A stretch of DNA of 31,511 bases from Clostridiales bacterium (GTDB taxonomy: Bacteria; Bacillota; Clostridia; Christensenellales; Aristaeellaceae), in assembly GCA_004557805.1 (NCBI GenBank), contig SFFS01000013.1, positions 1 through 31,511 of the forward strand. The letters run 5' to 3'. Each line of letters opens with the position of its first letter. Position 1 is the stretch's first letter. A model generated the notes under the pieces. That model worked only from the letters and a program-made list of their open reading frames with translations, was not told the DNA's origin and did no database searches. The position numbers and the translations under genes are program-made. Below are positions 22,983-30,394 of this stretch, piece by piece.

Positions 22983-23659
22983 AAAAACGACTGCTCTGCC
23001 TGCTTGTGGCCTTCTGCCTGCTTCCTCTTGCGGCGCTGGGCGACGAAAGCGCCTACCTCTCCGGCGACGATCTGCGCCGGATCGAGCCGGAATACGAGAC
23101 GTTTCTGGAAAAGCTGGCCGACGTGCTGATCGAAAAAGGGCTGCTGGCCGCGGAGGAGCGCGAGCAGTGGCTGCTGTATCAGCTGGGCGATTTTCTGCAA
23201 AACGGCGGCTACGGCACCATCGCGGCGATGTATACGCCGGGACTGCTCGCCTATGCCGACGAATCCGTAACCATCCGCCGGTTCGACGCGGCTACGGCCG
23301 CCGGAACGCTTACGCTGGAAACGCTGCGGCGCTACGCGCCGAGCTATTCTTCTCTGCCGGGGCTTCCGCTCGATACGGAACTGAACGCCCCCGCTACCGG
23401 CGAACCCGTAGGCTGCCGCTTCCGCTGGACGGCCGCCAGCGGCATGCTGATGATCTGGGATGGAAACGACGTGGTGCAGGTGGGTTCGACCTACATTTCC
23501 GACGGCCGCCCGCTGTACTGGTTCGAGCAGCCCGTGGACGGCTGCACCGAAACGCTGCGTCTGGAGCTGCTGCGTGCGGACGAGGACGTTACCATGGCGA
23601 CCGTCACGCTGACCCTTACGGCGCAGGACGGCTGCTGGCTTCCGGAGGTGCTGAAATAA
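22979..23659 (+). CDS. Exported protein of unknown function
   Basis: I do not recognise this protein. The 226 residues begin with a clean signal peptide (MKKRLLCLLVAFCLLPLAALG, cleavage near residue 21). The mature part starts with an acidic, helical region (about 30-75, with EYETFLEKLADVLIEKGLL). A mixed beta region follows that contains GCRFRWTAASGMLMIWDGNDVVQVGSTYISDG, resembling a small all-beta domain. No lipobox cysteine and no catalytic motif is evident. Translation is coupled on both sides: ATGA with the glycosidase gene and TAATG with manA. This places it in one operon with surface-glycan and mannose-sugar genes. Confidence 0.75.
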   Translation: MKKRLLCLLVAFCLLPLAALGDESAYLSGDDLRRIEPEYETFLEKLADVLIEKGLLAAEEREQWLLYQLGDFLQNGGYGTIAAMYTPGLLAYADESVTIRRFDAATAAGTLTLETLRRYAPSYSSLPGLPLDTELNAPATGEPVGCRFRWTAASGMLMIWDGNDVVQVGSTYISDGRPLYWFEQPVDGCTETLRLELLRADEDVTMATVTLTLTAQDGCWLPEVLK

Positions 23660-24531
23660 TGGAATTCGCTTACAAAATGACACCCGCTTTTCGCCACGGC
23701 GCGATGACCCCGTGGGGCGGAAGCGCGCTGAAAACGCTTTACGGCAAAGACATCCCCGACGACCGCACGGGCGAATCGCTCGAAGCGTCCACGCTGCCGG
23801 GGCTGGAAAGCCGCGCTGCCGACGGCCGCACGCTGACCGAGCTGGCGGGCGGGCCGCTGCCGCTGCTGCTCAAGTTCATCGACGCGCGCGAATGCCTGTC
23901 CGTGCAGGTGCATCCCGACAACGCGTTCGCCGCCGCACACGAGGGCAAGCTGGGCAAGGAAGAAGCGTGGCTGATCCTGCACGCCGAGCCCGGCGCGAAG
24001 CTCGTCTACGGCCTCAAGCCCGGAACCGATCTTTCGCACGTTTCCGGCAGGCAGATTGAAGATTGCCTGCGCTGGGTCGACGTGCAAGCGGGCGATATCC
24101 TGTATATTCCCTCCGGCATGGTTCACGCCATCGGCGCGGGCATCGTGCTGTATGAGATTCAGCAGTCGAGCGACGTAACCTATCGCTTCTGGGACTGGAA
24201 CAAGCCCGGCGCGGACGGCAGGCCCCGCCCGCTTCACTGGGACAATGCCTGCCGGTGCGCGCGGCCGGAATTGTCGCTTTCGCCGCTGCGCGGCCAGAGC
24301 CGCCTGCAAACCGATTATTTCACGCTTGAAAAAATAAAGGCCGTGGGCGGCTCCGCGGCGCTCCCGGACCGCAAGGGCTTCCGCTACGTCACCCTGCTTT
24401 CGGGCGCGGGCGCGCTGCGCCATGGAACCGGCTCGCTGCCCGTCCGCGCGGGCGATACGTTCTTCATCCCGGCGGGAATCGAAGCGCTGACGCTCGAGGG
24501 AACGTGTGAAGCCGCAATCGCCAGCGAATAA
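23659..24531 (+). CDS. manA: Mannose-6-phosphate isomerase, class I
   Basis: It interconverts mannose-6-phosphate and fructose-6-phosphate, supplying mannose for glycans or allowing mannose use. The 290-residue protein is a short class I form. It contains the zinc-binding QVHPDN (83-88; Gln and His ligands), EEAWLIL (Glu ligand about 101), YIPSGMVHAIG (149-159; His156) and YEIQQSSDVTYRFWDW (165-180; active Arg176). A C-terminal cupin strand region follows. The start ATG shares one base with the previous stop (TAATG), and GGAGG lies upstream. A longer ORF in the same frame starts inside the previous gene and is rejected. Placement after a glycosidase-domain gene hints at surface-polysaccharide metabolism. 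Confidence 0.93.
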   Translation: MEFAYKMTPAFRHGAMTPWGGSALKTLYGKDIPDDRTGESLEASTLPGLESRAADGRTLTELAGGPLPLLLKFIDARECLSVQVHPDNAFAAAHEGKLGKEEAWLILHAEPGAKLVYGLKPGTDLSHVSGRQIEDCLRWVDVQAGDILYIPSGMVHAIGAGIVLYEIQQSSDVTYRFWDWNKPGADGRPRPLHWDNACRCARPELSLSPLRGQSRLQTDYFTLEKIKAVGGSAALPDRKGFRYVTLLSGAGALRHGTGSLPVRAGDTFFIPAGIEALTLEGTCEAAIASE

Positions 24532-24577
24532 AGGCAGCCGTTTCGCCGCCCATAGATAAAAAAGTGAGGGAATTGCC

Positions 24578-25147
24578 ATGAAGAAACTCTGCGCGCTCCT
24601 GCTGGCGCTGACGCTGCTGACGGCGGCGTTTTCCGCGCTTGCGGAAGAACCTGCGGCGAAACCGCCCTTCGCCTCCTTCCATTTTGAAGGAACCGAAACG
24701 GGCGGCGCGACGTTCCTCGTGGAAGACATTTTCTATGAAGGAATTATGCTGAACGTGCGCATTCGCCAGCAGCCGGACGACGATTCCGTCGCCCTGGTCG
24801 ATTATCTGCTGGAAGACGAGTATCCGCCGGACGTTCCCTACGACGGCCCTTACGCCGAAGAGGCTCTGGCGGAGGCTTCCCAATATGGAACGAAGCTGGT
24901 GGGCACGCTCTGCGCCTTCATTTCGCTCCTGCAGGACGGCGCCGGTTATCAGAACGGCTATGAAACCAGGATCACGCGCGACGGCGCGGCGCTGATTTAC
25001 GATCTGCGGCTCGACGTAGACCCGGAAGTTTACGGTCTGCCGCTCGTCATCGAAATCTGCGCCGGGATCGACGAAGCGCTGAGCGGCGAATTCGAGGACG
25101 CCGCTTTCTACCAGTTTGACATTCCTACCCCGGAAGAAATCGCATAA
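24578..25147 (+). CDS. Exported protein, first of a duplicated pair
   Basis: No known family was recognised. The 189 residues have a signal peptide (MKKLCALLLALTLLTAAFSALA, cleavage near 22) and an acidic mature part. The stretches TFLVEDIFYEG...QQPDDDSVALVDYLLEDEYPPD and EASQYGTKLVGTLCAFISLL are clearly related to the next gene. A repeated pattern of FxxEDIxxxxxxLxVxxxxQPDD then SQYGxxLxGTLC suggests a common fold that duplicated. There is no lipobox. SD GTGAGGG lies eight bases before the ATG, 46 bases after manA. It may be bound to the envelope or secreted; the partner is unknown. Confidence 0.75.
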   Translation: MKKLCALLLALTLLTAAFSALAEEPAAKPPFASFHFEGTETGGATFLVEDIFYEGIMLNVRIRQQPDDDSVALVDYLLEDEYPPDVPYDGPYAEEALAEASQYGTKLVGTLCAFISLLQDGAGYQNGYETRITRDGAALIYDLRLDVDPEVYGLPLVIEICAGIDEALSGEFEDAAFYQFDIPTPEEIA

Positions 25148-25170
25148 ATTTGTATAAAAAGGCAAATTTT

Positions 25171-25213
25171 CGCTGCAAGCCAACAAATCGTCGGTTTGCA
25201 GCGTCTTATTTTA
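25171..25213 (+). terminator. Hairpin with T-rich tail between the paired exported-protein genes
   Basis: CGCTGCAAGCC (25171-25181) pairs with GGTTTGCAGCG (25193-25203), with one G-U pair. The T-rich tail TCTTATTTTA follows. It begins 23 bases after the first paralogue and ends 17 bases before the second. It may terminate part of the RNA or form the leader of the second gene. Confidence 0.6.
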
Positions 25214-25230
25214 CAGAGGAGGTGGACAGA

Positions 25231-25746
25231 ATGAAAAAGCTGCTGGCCGCGCTGTTGTGTCTGATGCTGTTGTGCGGCGCGGCACAGGCCGAAGAAATCG
25301 CGGGCGGTCGCATTGAAATGAACGGCGTTACGTTCGTCATCGAGGACGTGCGGCTGGATGTAGACGGCCTGGTCATTCTCGTAATGCAGACGCCGGATGA
25401 CGAGCGCACGTCGCTTCTGGATAATCAGACGGAATACTCGCCCGACGATCCCGACTTCGTGCGCGATGTGGACTCCGCGTCGCAGTATGGCGAAAGGCTA
25501 CTGGGCACGCTCTGCGACATTCTGGCGCTGACCGATGAAAAGGGCGACAGCCTGCTGAACGAATACGCCGTATCCACGCGCCGCATCGGCGCCTCCCTGC
25601 GCGACGAATTCCGCGTCTATCTGCCCGCGGACAACACAGCCCGCGAACTGCGCGTCGAACTCGTCTTCGGCGTGAACGATAACCTCAGCAGCCGTTTCGA
25701 CGCTCCCGCTTCATATCTTCTGACCATTCCCATGTACGCGGATTAA
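25231..25746 (+). CDS. Exported protein, second of a duplicated pair
   Basis: The 171 residues have a signal peptide (MKKLLAALLCLMLLCGAAQA, cleavage near 20) and an acidic mature region. NGVTFVIEDVRLDVDGLVILVMQTPDDERTSLLDNQTEYSPDD, SASQYGERLLGTLCDILAL and LVFGVNDNLSSRFDAPASYLLTIPM align along most of its length with the previous protein. Both are about 150 mature residues, with a predicted mix of strands and helices. No catalytic or metal site is visible. The ATG at 25231 has an ideal SD (AGGAGG, eight bases). The longer upstream ORF crosses the terminator-like hairpin and is rejected. The coding run ends at a bidirectional terminator. Confidence 0.75.
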   Translation: MKKLLAALLCLMLLCGAAQAEEIAGGRIEMNGVTFVIEDVRLDVDGLVILVMQTPDDERTSLLDNQTEYSPDDPDFVRDVDSASQYGERLLGTLCDILALTDEKGDSLLNEYAVSTRRIGASLRDEFRVYLPADNTARELRVELVFGVNDNLSSRFDAPASYLLTIPMYAD

Positions 25747-25760
25747 AAAGTTCCTTTACA

Positions 25761-25813
25761 AAAAAGTTCGGGGGACGTTTCTTTCGAAAGGAACGTCCCC
25801 CGAATCGTTTTTT
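25761..25813. terminator. Strong bidirectional terminator between the exported-protein gene and argS
   Basis: TTCGGGGGACGTT (25767-25779) pairs with AACGTCCCCCGAA (25792-25804), a 13-bp stem. The inside is itself self-complementary (CTTTCGAAAG). On the plus strand TCGTTTTTT follows; on the minus strand CTTTTTTG follows. It separates the convergent genes at 25231-25746 and argS. Confidence 0.95.
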
Positions 25814-25822
25814 CGTCTCCCT

Positions 25823-27541
25823 TTACATCCTCTCAGGCGCTTCGATGCCCACCAGGTAAAGCCCGCGGCGAATCACGTCGCGCACAGCCTGCGTCATGCG
25901 CACGCGCGCGGCGCTGGCGGCGGCGTCCTCGTCGAGAATGCGGTGCTCGTAATAATACTTGTTGTACGCACCCGCCAGCTGCGTCACGTAGCGGGTAATC
26001 ATGGAAGGCTCGTACTTGTCGGCGGCTTCCTTGACGACCTCAGGGAAGCGTCCCAGCAGCGCCAGCAGCGCGCGGGCTTCCTCGTCGGCCAGCGCGGAGC
26101 CGTCGCCCGCGTCGGGCGCGATCCCGGCGTCAGCCGCCTTGCGCAGCAGCGAACAGCAGCGCGCATGGGTATACTGAACGTAGGGGCCGGTTTCGCCGTC
26201 GAAGTTGAGAGCGCGATCCCACCAGAAGTCGATATCCTTGATGCGGTTGTTGGACAGGTCGGCGTAAATCACCGCGCCGATGCCCACCTGCCGGGCGACC
26301 TCTTCCTTGTTTTCCAGGTTCGGCGATTTCTGCTCGATGATAGCCAGCGCCTTTTCCACAGCGCGGTCGAGCAGCTCGTCGAGATAGATCACATGCCCCT
26401 TGCGGGTGGAAAGGCTTTCGCCCTCGAAGCTGACCATGCCGAACGCGACGTGCACCAGCTGATCCTTCGCCCATTCATAGCCCATCTTCTCCACCACGCG
26501 GAACCACTGGCGGAAGTGCAGATCCTGCTGATAGGCCACGACGTACAGGCATTTGTCGAAGTTGAATGTATCCTTGCGGTAGAGCGCGGCCGCGATATCG
26601 CGGGTGGCGTAGAGCGTCGCGCCGTCGCGCTTGAGGATGAGGCAGGGCGGCATGTTGTCCTCGCTCAGATCGACAACCTTCGCGCCGTCGCTCTCGGTGA
26701 GCAGGCCCTTTTCGGTCAGCTCGTCGATGACGCGGCCCATCTTGTCGTTGTAGAAGCTCTCGCCGGTATAGTAATCGAAATGCACGCCCAGCTTATCATA
26801 GACGCGCTCCGCGTCCTTGAGCGTGACGGCCTTGAACCAGTTGAAGATTTCAACGGCTTCCGGATCGCCGTCCTCGATCTTTTTGAACCACGCGCGGCCC
26901 TCGTCCTCCAGCGCAGGATCTTTTTCGGCTTCCTGATGGAAGCGGACATACAGCGCGGTCATCGCGTCGACACCGCCCTTTTCCACTTCTTCCCTGTCGC
27001 CCCAGCGCTTGTAGGCACAGATCATCTTGCCGAACTGCGTGCCCCAGTCGCCCAGGTGGTTGATGCCGATCGCGCGCCAGCCGAGATATTCGTAGATGCG
27101 CTTGAGCGAATGGCCGATCATCGTGGTGGACAGATGGCCGATATGGAAGCGCTTGGCGATGTTGATGGAACTGTAATCGAGGCAAACGGTCTTGCCTTCG
27201 CCGTCGCTGCTGCGGCCAAAGTTCTCGTCAATCTGCCCCAGAAGGGAAACGGCGTATTTTTCCTGGTTCAGGAAAAAGTTCAGGTATCCCCCGGCGACCT
27301 CGGCACGCGTCCATTCATCCGCGCAGAGCGCGGATAAAACAGCCTGCGCGATCATCGGCGGCCCCTTGCGCAGCGCCTTGGACAGCCGGAAGCACGGGAA
27401 TGCGAAATCGCCCATCGCGCGATCCGGCGGCACTTCGAGGAAGCCTTCAATTTCGGCCGCGGCAGGAAGCCCCTGCGCCTCGGGGAAAGCGGCGGCGAGC
27501 GCCTGCTCGACGAGCTGGGCAATGTGCTGTTTTGCGTTCAT
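25823..27541 (-). CDS. argS: Arginyl-tRNA synthetase
   Basis: It attaches arginine to tRNA-Arg. The 572 residues contain the N-terminal additional domain (about 1-115), SSINIAKRFHIGHLSTTMIG with the HIGH motif (133-136), INHLGDWGTQFGKM, and the second-lysine region as GESLSTRKGH in place of KMSKS. The DALR-type anticodon-binding domain (about 445-572) ends PERM, normal for the family. The ATG at 27541 has an AAAGGAG SD. It stands alone with its own promoter 34-61 bases upstream, and shares the bidirectional terminator at its end. Confidence 0.98.
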   Translation of the reverse strand: MNAKQHIAQLVEQALAAAFPEAQGLPAAAEIEGFLEVPPDRAMGDFAFPCFRLSKALRKGPPMIAQAVLSALCADEWTRAEVAGGYLNFFLNQEKYAVSLLGQIDENFGRSSDGEGKTVCLDYSSINIAKRFHIGHLSTTMIGHSLKRIYEYLGWRAIGINHLGDWGTQFGKMICAYKRWGDREEVEKGGVDAMTALYVRFHQEAEKDPALEDEGRAWFKKIEDGDPEAVEIFNWFKAVTLKDAERVYDKLGVHFDYYTGESFYNDKMGRVIDELTEKGLLTESDGAKVVDLSEDNMPPCLILKRDGATLYATRDIAAALYRKDTFNFDKCLYVVAYQQDLHFRQWFRVVEKMGYEWAKDQLVHVAFGMVSFEGESLSTRKGHVIYLDELLDRAVEKALAIIEQKSPNLENKEEVARQVGIGAVIYADLSNNRIKDIDFWWDRALNFDGETGPYVQYTHARCCSLLRKAADAGIAPDAGDGSALADEEARALLALLGRFPEVVKEAADKYEPSMITRYVTQLAGAYNKYYYEHRILDEDAAASAARVRMTQAVRDVIRRGLYLVGIEAPERM

Positions 27542-27574
27542 GGAAAAAGCTCCTTTGTTGTCAAATCGCTTCTT

Positions 27575-27602
27575 ATCATACCATTCTTTTTGGTGCTGTC
27601 AA
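27575..27602 (-). promoter_or_regulatory. Promoter of argS
   Basis: On the minus strand TTGACA (27602-27597) and TATGAT (27580-27575) are separated by 16 bases, with TGG before the -10 giving an extended -10. The leader is about 27 bases, too short for a T-box, so argS is probably not T-box controlled. Confidence 0.85.
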
Positions 27603-27663
27603 ATTTTCCTGCAAATTTTTTTGAAAACCGGGAAGAAAAATCCGCAGCCGTTCGTTGTATAGG

Positions 27664-27752
27664 TGAGACGGACAAAAGCGCACGAGGCGGTTCCCCTCCC
27701 GCCAAGCGCTAGAGTTTCCCCCTTCTGCAGCGAAGGGGGCTTTTCTCTTTTT
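27664..27752 (+). ncRNA. Candidate small RNA with a C-rich loop and an intrinsic terminator
   Basis: On the plus strand AGCGC/GCGCT (27677-27681, 27706-27710) and GGCGG/CCGCC (27686-27690, 27699-27703) form one hairpin with the apical loop TTCCCCTC. After it, CCCCCTTC (27718-27725) pairs with GAAGGGGG (27732-27739), then CTTTTCTCTTTTT follows. No plus-strand coding gene precedes this terminator (argS lies on the other strand), so a short RNA is the simplest explanation. A promoter was not confidently identified; TATAGG at 27658-27663 is a weak -10. Confidence 0.45.
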
Positions 27753-27753
27753 A

Positions 27754-27782
27754 TGGACTTTTCGGGCCGCGCGCCTTATAAT
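27754..27782 (+). promoter_or_regulatory. Promoter of the ferritin-like gene
   Basis: TGGACT (27754-27759) and TATAAT (27777-27782) are 17 bases apart, giving a leader of about 25 bases with GGAGG. It lies immediately after the candidate small-RNA terminator. Confidence 0.75.
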
Positions 27783-27813
27783 ACCGGTAACGGATACGCA
27801 AGGAGGATGCGAC

Positions 27814-28275
27814 ATGGCGATTCTGCTTCCCGCGCAGCAGCTGCGCATGGCGATTGAAATGGAATGCCGCGGCTACGCGCTCTATTCCCGCGCGATGCAG
27901 CTGACGCAAGACGCGGCGCTGCTGGCGCTGCTGGACGATCTGCGCCGGGAGGAGGCGCTGCATTACGAAACCTTCTGCGCAATGCAGAAGGAGGCCGACC
28001 CCGCCGGCGAACACGCGCAGCTGGCCATCGGCATGGCGGCCGAAGCGTTCTATCCGGGCGGGCTGATGCAGGTCAGCGCCGTGGGCGGGCTCGTCTCCCG
28101 CGCGGCGATGCTCGAAACGGCCATCCGCGCCGAGCGCGACTCCGTCGCGTATTACAGCAAAATGCTCGACGGCCTGACCGGCGAATCGGCCGAGGCGGTG
28201 CGGAGCATTATCGCGGAGGAAGAAAAGCACCTGGTTACGCTTCAGGAATGGAAGGAAAAAGAAACGAACGGATGA
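27814..28275 (+). CDS. Ferritin-like di-iron protein (rubrerythrin-type helical bundle)
   Basis: The 153 residues form one ferritin-like four-helix domain without the rubredoxin tail of rubrerythrin. The di-iron ligand pattern is visible: Glu15, Glu47-x2-His50 (REEALHYE), Glu101/Glu107 in the third helix, and Glu136-x2-His139 (AEEEKHL). The likely role is peroxide or oxygen reduction or iron handling in an anaerobe; this is inferred from the family. The ATG at 27814 has a GGAGG SD. It is a single-gene unit: a promoter lies just upstream and a strong terminator follows the stop by 48 bases. Confidence 0.85.
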   Translation: MAILLPAQQLRMAIEMECRGYALYSRAMQLTQDAALLALLDDLRREEALHYETFCAMQKEADPAGEHAQLAIGMAAEAFYPGGLMQVSAVGGLVSRAAMLETAIRAERDSVAYYSKMLDGLTGESAEAVRSIIAEEEKHLVTLQEWKEKETNG

Positions 28276-28323
28276 CAAAAGCGCCGCCTGCGGGCAGGTG
28301 TTTGCAAAATGATAGAACCGGCG

Positions 28324-28359
28324 AACGACGTGACCTTCAGTCGCGTCGTTTGTTTTTTT
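28324..28359 (+). terminator. Intrinsic terminator after the ferritin-like gene
   Basis: AACGACGTGAC (28324-28334) pairs with GTCGCGTCGTT (28340-28350), with one G-U pair and a 5-base loop, followed by TGTTTTTTT. In the remaining gap (28360-28460) lie a short hairpin CGCCGC/GCGGCG near 28366-28380 and further GC-rich inverted repeats, with no gene. Confidence 0.92.
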
Positions 28360-28461
28360 ATATTTCGCCGCACAGCGGCGCGCTTCAGCGCTTCCGCGCC
28401 AGCTCTTTATTGCATAACAAAAAAGCAAACGGCGGAAAGCGCTGCGCCGCTTTATCTATCG

Positions 28462-28470
28462 TGATAAAAT
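28462..28470 (+). promoter_or_regulatory. Extended -10 promoter of the zinc-finger exported protein
   Basis: TGATAAAAT is an extended -10 (TG, one base, TAAAAT) with no clear -35. The expected start near 28477 gives a leader of about 28 bases holding the AGAAGG ribosome-binding site. Confidence 0.55.
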
Positions 28471-28504
28471 CATTACAAGTTTATGCAAGAAAGAAGGTCT
28501 ACCC

Positions 28505-29656
28505 ATGAAAAGGTATCTGTCCGCCCTGCTGGCTCTGCTGCTCGCGCTGACCGCAGCGCCCGGACTGTGCTCCGAGGAGGTTACAGCCAACGAAACCGGC
28601 ACGCAGCTCTGGTCGCCGCTGGAAGCGTTTCCCGATGAAATCGTGGGCGTATGCAACCTGATCAGCAGTGCGTCCTCTGATATCTATGATTTTCTGGTTC
28701 AGGACAAAAGCAGAACGGAAGAAATTGCTTCGGCGTATGTTCGTGCTCTGGAGGAAAGCGGTTTCTATCAATGCGTAAAATACAAAGAATATTACGGCGG
28801 AAGAGACGGGGCCTGGTATCTGGCCTATACCGGTTCGGAAACGATTCCTCTTCTGGAAAACTCATACAATATATTCGTTCATTGGGGCGCCTACAAGGTT
28901 CCCATTATCGAAACCGTGATATGCAAAGGGATCACGCTGGCTGACGCGCCGAAAAGAACGCTGCTTGAAAACGGCAACCCCATCGGGAACGGCACGCAGC
29001 TTCCATCTTTGGAGAAGAAGTACGTTCTGGACGGCGTATCAAATATTCAGGAGATAAAAGATCAGTCCGGGCAGACTCTGTACACCGAATATACTTTCGT
29101 CGCTAAAGATGACGGCGACCCGGAGCGCCTTGCGAGCGCCTATGTTGATTTTCTTGTAGATGAGGTCGGTTATTATAAATGTGTGGTTTATTACTCGCCC
29201 ACAATATACGACGAGCATTGGTACCTCGTGTATACCGGCCTGGAAGCGCTCGAAGGGTTTCACGATGAAAACGCCGGAACCGTCCACATCGCGCTCCATT
29301 CGCGCAACCATGGTTCCGATCAGCAGGGCGCTCCCATCATCGAATTACAGGTCTGCGGCGGCATCGTCCTCACGGACGATCCGAAGGTGACCATGAGCGA
29401 AAACGACTACTTCAAAAACCGGCAGAAGGAAGAAAGCGTTTCCTCCGGCAGTTCGTCCTCCGGCGGATCATCTTCAAGCGGTTCTTCCGGCAGCAAAAGC
29501 TGCGGCTATTGCGGCGGTTCCGGCAAAGTCAAATGCTCCTTCTGCTACGGGCGCGGCGCGAACTATCAGGCCGGCGGTGGTTACAAGACCTGCGTCAGCT
29601 GCTCCGGTTCCGGCTATAATCGCTGCATCTACTGCAACGGCACTGGAAAGCAATAA
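28505..29656 (+). CDS. Exported protein with two repeats, a Gly/Ser linker and a DnaJ-type zinc-finger tail
   Basis: The 383 residues start with a signal peptide (about 1-22). Two related repeats follow, at about 60-156 and 190-302. Each has an (E/A)(E)xxASAYVxxL start, a GYYxCVxY core, a WYLxYTG motif, and an IIExxxCxGIxLxDxPK end. A Gly/Ser linker (about 308-331) leads to a tail of four CxxCxGxG-type motifs: C333/C336, C344/C347, C363/C366, C374/C377. This is the Cys-rich zinc-binding module of DnaJ chaperones, normally intracellular. No J-domain is present. It is likely an exported or surface zinc-binding or substrate-binding protein. The gene is less GC-rich than its neighbours in its middle, and the repeats indicate internal duplication. 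Confidence 0.78.
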   Translation: MKRYLSALLALLLALTAAPGLCSEEVTANETGTQLWSPLEAFPDEIVGVCNLISSASSDIYDFLVQDKSRTEEIASAYVRALEESGFYQCVKYKEYYGGRDGAWYLAYTGSETIPLLENSYNIFVHWGAYKVPIIETVICKGITLADAPKRTLLENGNPIGNGTQLPSLEKKYVLDGVSNIQEIKDQSGQTLYTEYTFVAKDDGDPERLASAYVDFLVDEVGYYKCVVYYSPTIYDEHWYLVYTGLEALEGFHDENAGTVHIALHSRNHGSDQQGAPIIELQVCGGIVLTDDPKVTMSENDYFKNRQKEESVSSGSSSSGGSSSSGSSGSKSCGYCGGSGKVKCSFCYGRGANYQAGGGYKTCVSCSGSGYNRCIYCNGTGKQ

Positions 29657-29708
29657 GCGTTTTTTCCCTGTTCGCGGCGCGGCCGCGAAGCCTGAAAGGG
29701 CTTGTCCG

Positions 29709-29738
29709 AACGCCCGCCGGTTTTCACCGGCGGGCGTT
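29709..29738. terminator. 12-bp hairpin between convergent genes
   Basis: AACGCCCGCCGG (29709-29720) pairs perfectly with CCGGCGGGCGTT (29727-29738), with a TTTTCA loop. It sits between the convergent exported-protein gene and the HAD gene. The U-runs are short, so it is a likely but not ideal terminator for both. Confidence 0.7.
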
Positions 29739-29743
29739 TCCAT

Positions 29744-30394
29744 TCATTCAAACACCAGCACTTCCAGTTCCGCAACCGTCTTGCAGTACAGGCGGCTTTC
29801 CCGGCGCATAAACGCTTCAATTTCAGGCACATACGTGCCCCAGCCGACGGCCGTAAAATCAACGCCGCACGCATCGGCCATGTCCTTGCCGGGCTTGAGA
29901 TCGTCCACCATCAGCAGATCGGCGGGGCGCAGGTTCAGCCGCTCCATGATCGCCAGAAGCGGCCCGGGCGCGGGCTTGCGCATCTCCTCCGGCTCGTCCC
30001 AGCCGAAGATCATCTCCGGCTGCGGCAGGCCGTTGATGCGATAATCGCGCTCGATATATTTGCGCATCGAATGCGACACGACGCAGATATGCCCGCCCGC
30101 AGCAATGAATCTTTCCATCACTTCGCGCATGCCCGGAAACGCCGGCGGCACGTGCGTATCGACATAGCGCAGCCATTGCTGGTACTGCGCCTCCTTCTCC
30201 TCGGGCGTGAAATGCATGATGTCATAGAAAAAATGATCGAGCCCCCAGAAGTTGTCGTAAAGATACTTCTCAATCGTTGGGCGCTCGCCGGGGCGGTTCT
30301 TCGCCAGGAACTCCAGAAACGAGGGGTAATGAATCGTCCGGGTGCTGTCAACGACCGTGTCGTCATGATCGAGAACAAGGCATTTGTATTTCAT
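29744..30394 (-). CDS. HAD-superfamily hydrolase
   Basis: The 216 residues have the haloacid dehalogenase core. Motif I is VLDHDDTVVDST (Asp nucleophile and acid Asp), and the cap follows (about 20-90). Motif II is VVSHS (about 117), motif III Lys is in RKPAP, and motif IV is MVDDLKPG (Mg binding). It is likely a small-molecule phosphatase of the phosphoglycolate-phosphatase group, substrate unknown. The first 10 codons of the longer ORF (Arg/Lys-rich) belong to the MerR overlap and are rejected. The ATG at 30394 has an AAGGA SD. It overlaps the end of the MerR gene by 32 bases, so the two are co-transcribed and probably coupled. Confidence 0.86.
   Translation of the reverse strand: MKYKCLVLDHDDTVVDSTRTIHYPSFLEFLAKNRPGERPTIEKYLYDNFWGLDHFFYDIMHFTPEEKEAQYQQWLRYVDTHVPPAFPGMREVMERFIAAGGHICVVSHSMRKYIERDYRINGLPQPEMIFGWDEPEEMRKPAPGPLLAIMERLNLRPADLLMVDDLKPGKDMADACGVDFTAVGWGTYVPEIEAFMRRESRLYCKTVAELEVLVFE

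Noticed and set aside
27543..27574. T-box control of argS
   Set aside because: The predicted leader is only about 27 bases, so there is no room for a T-box specifier and antiterminator.
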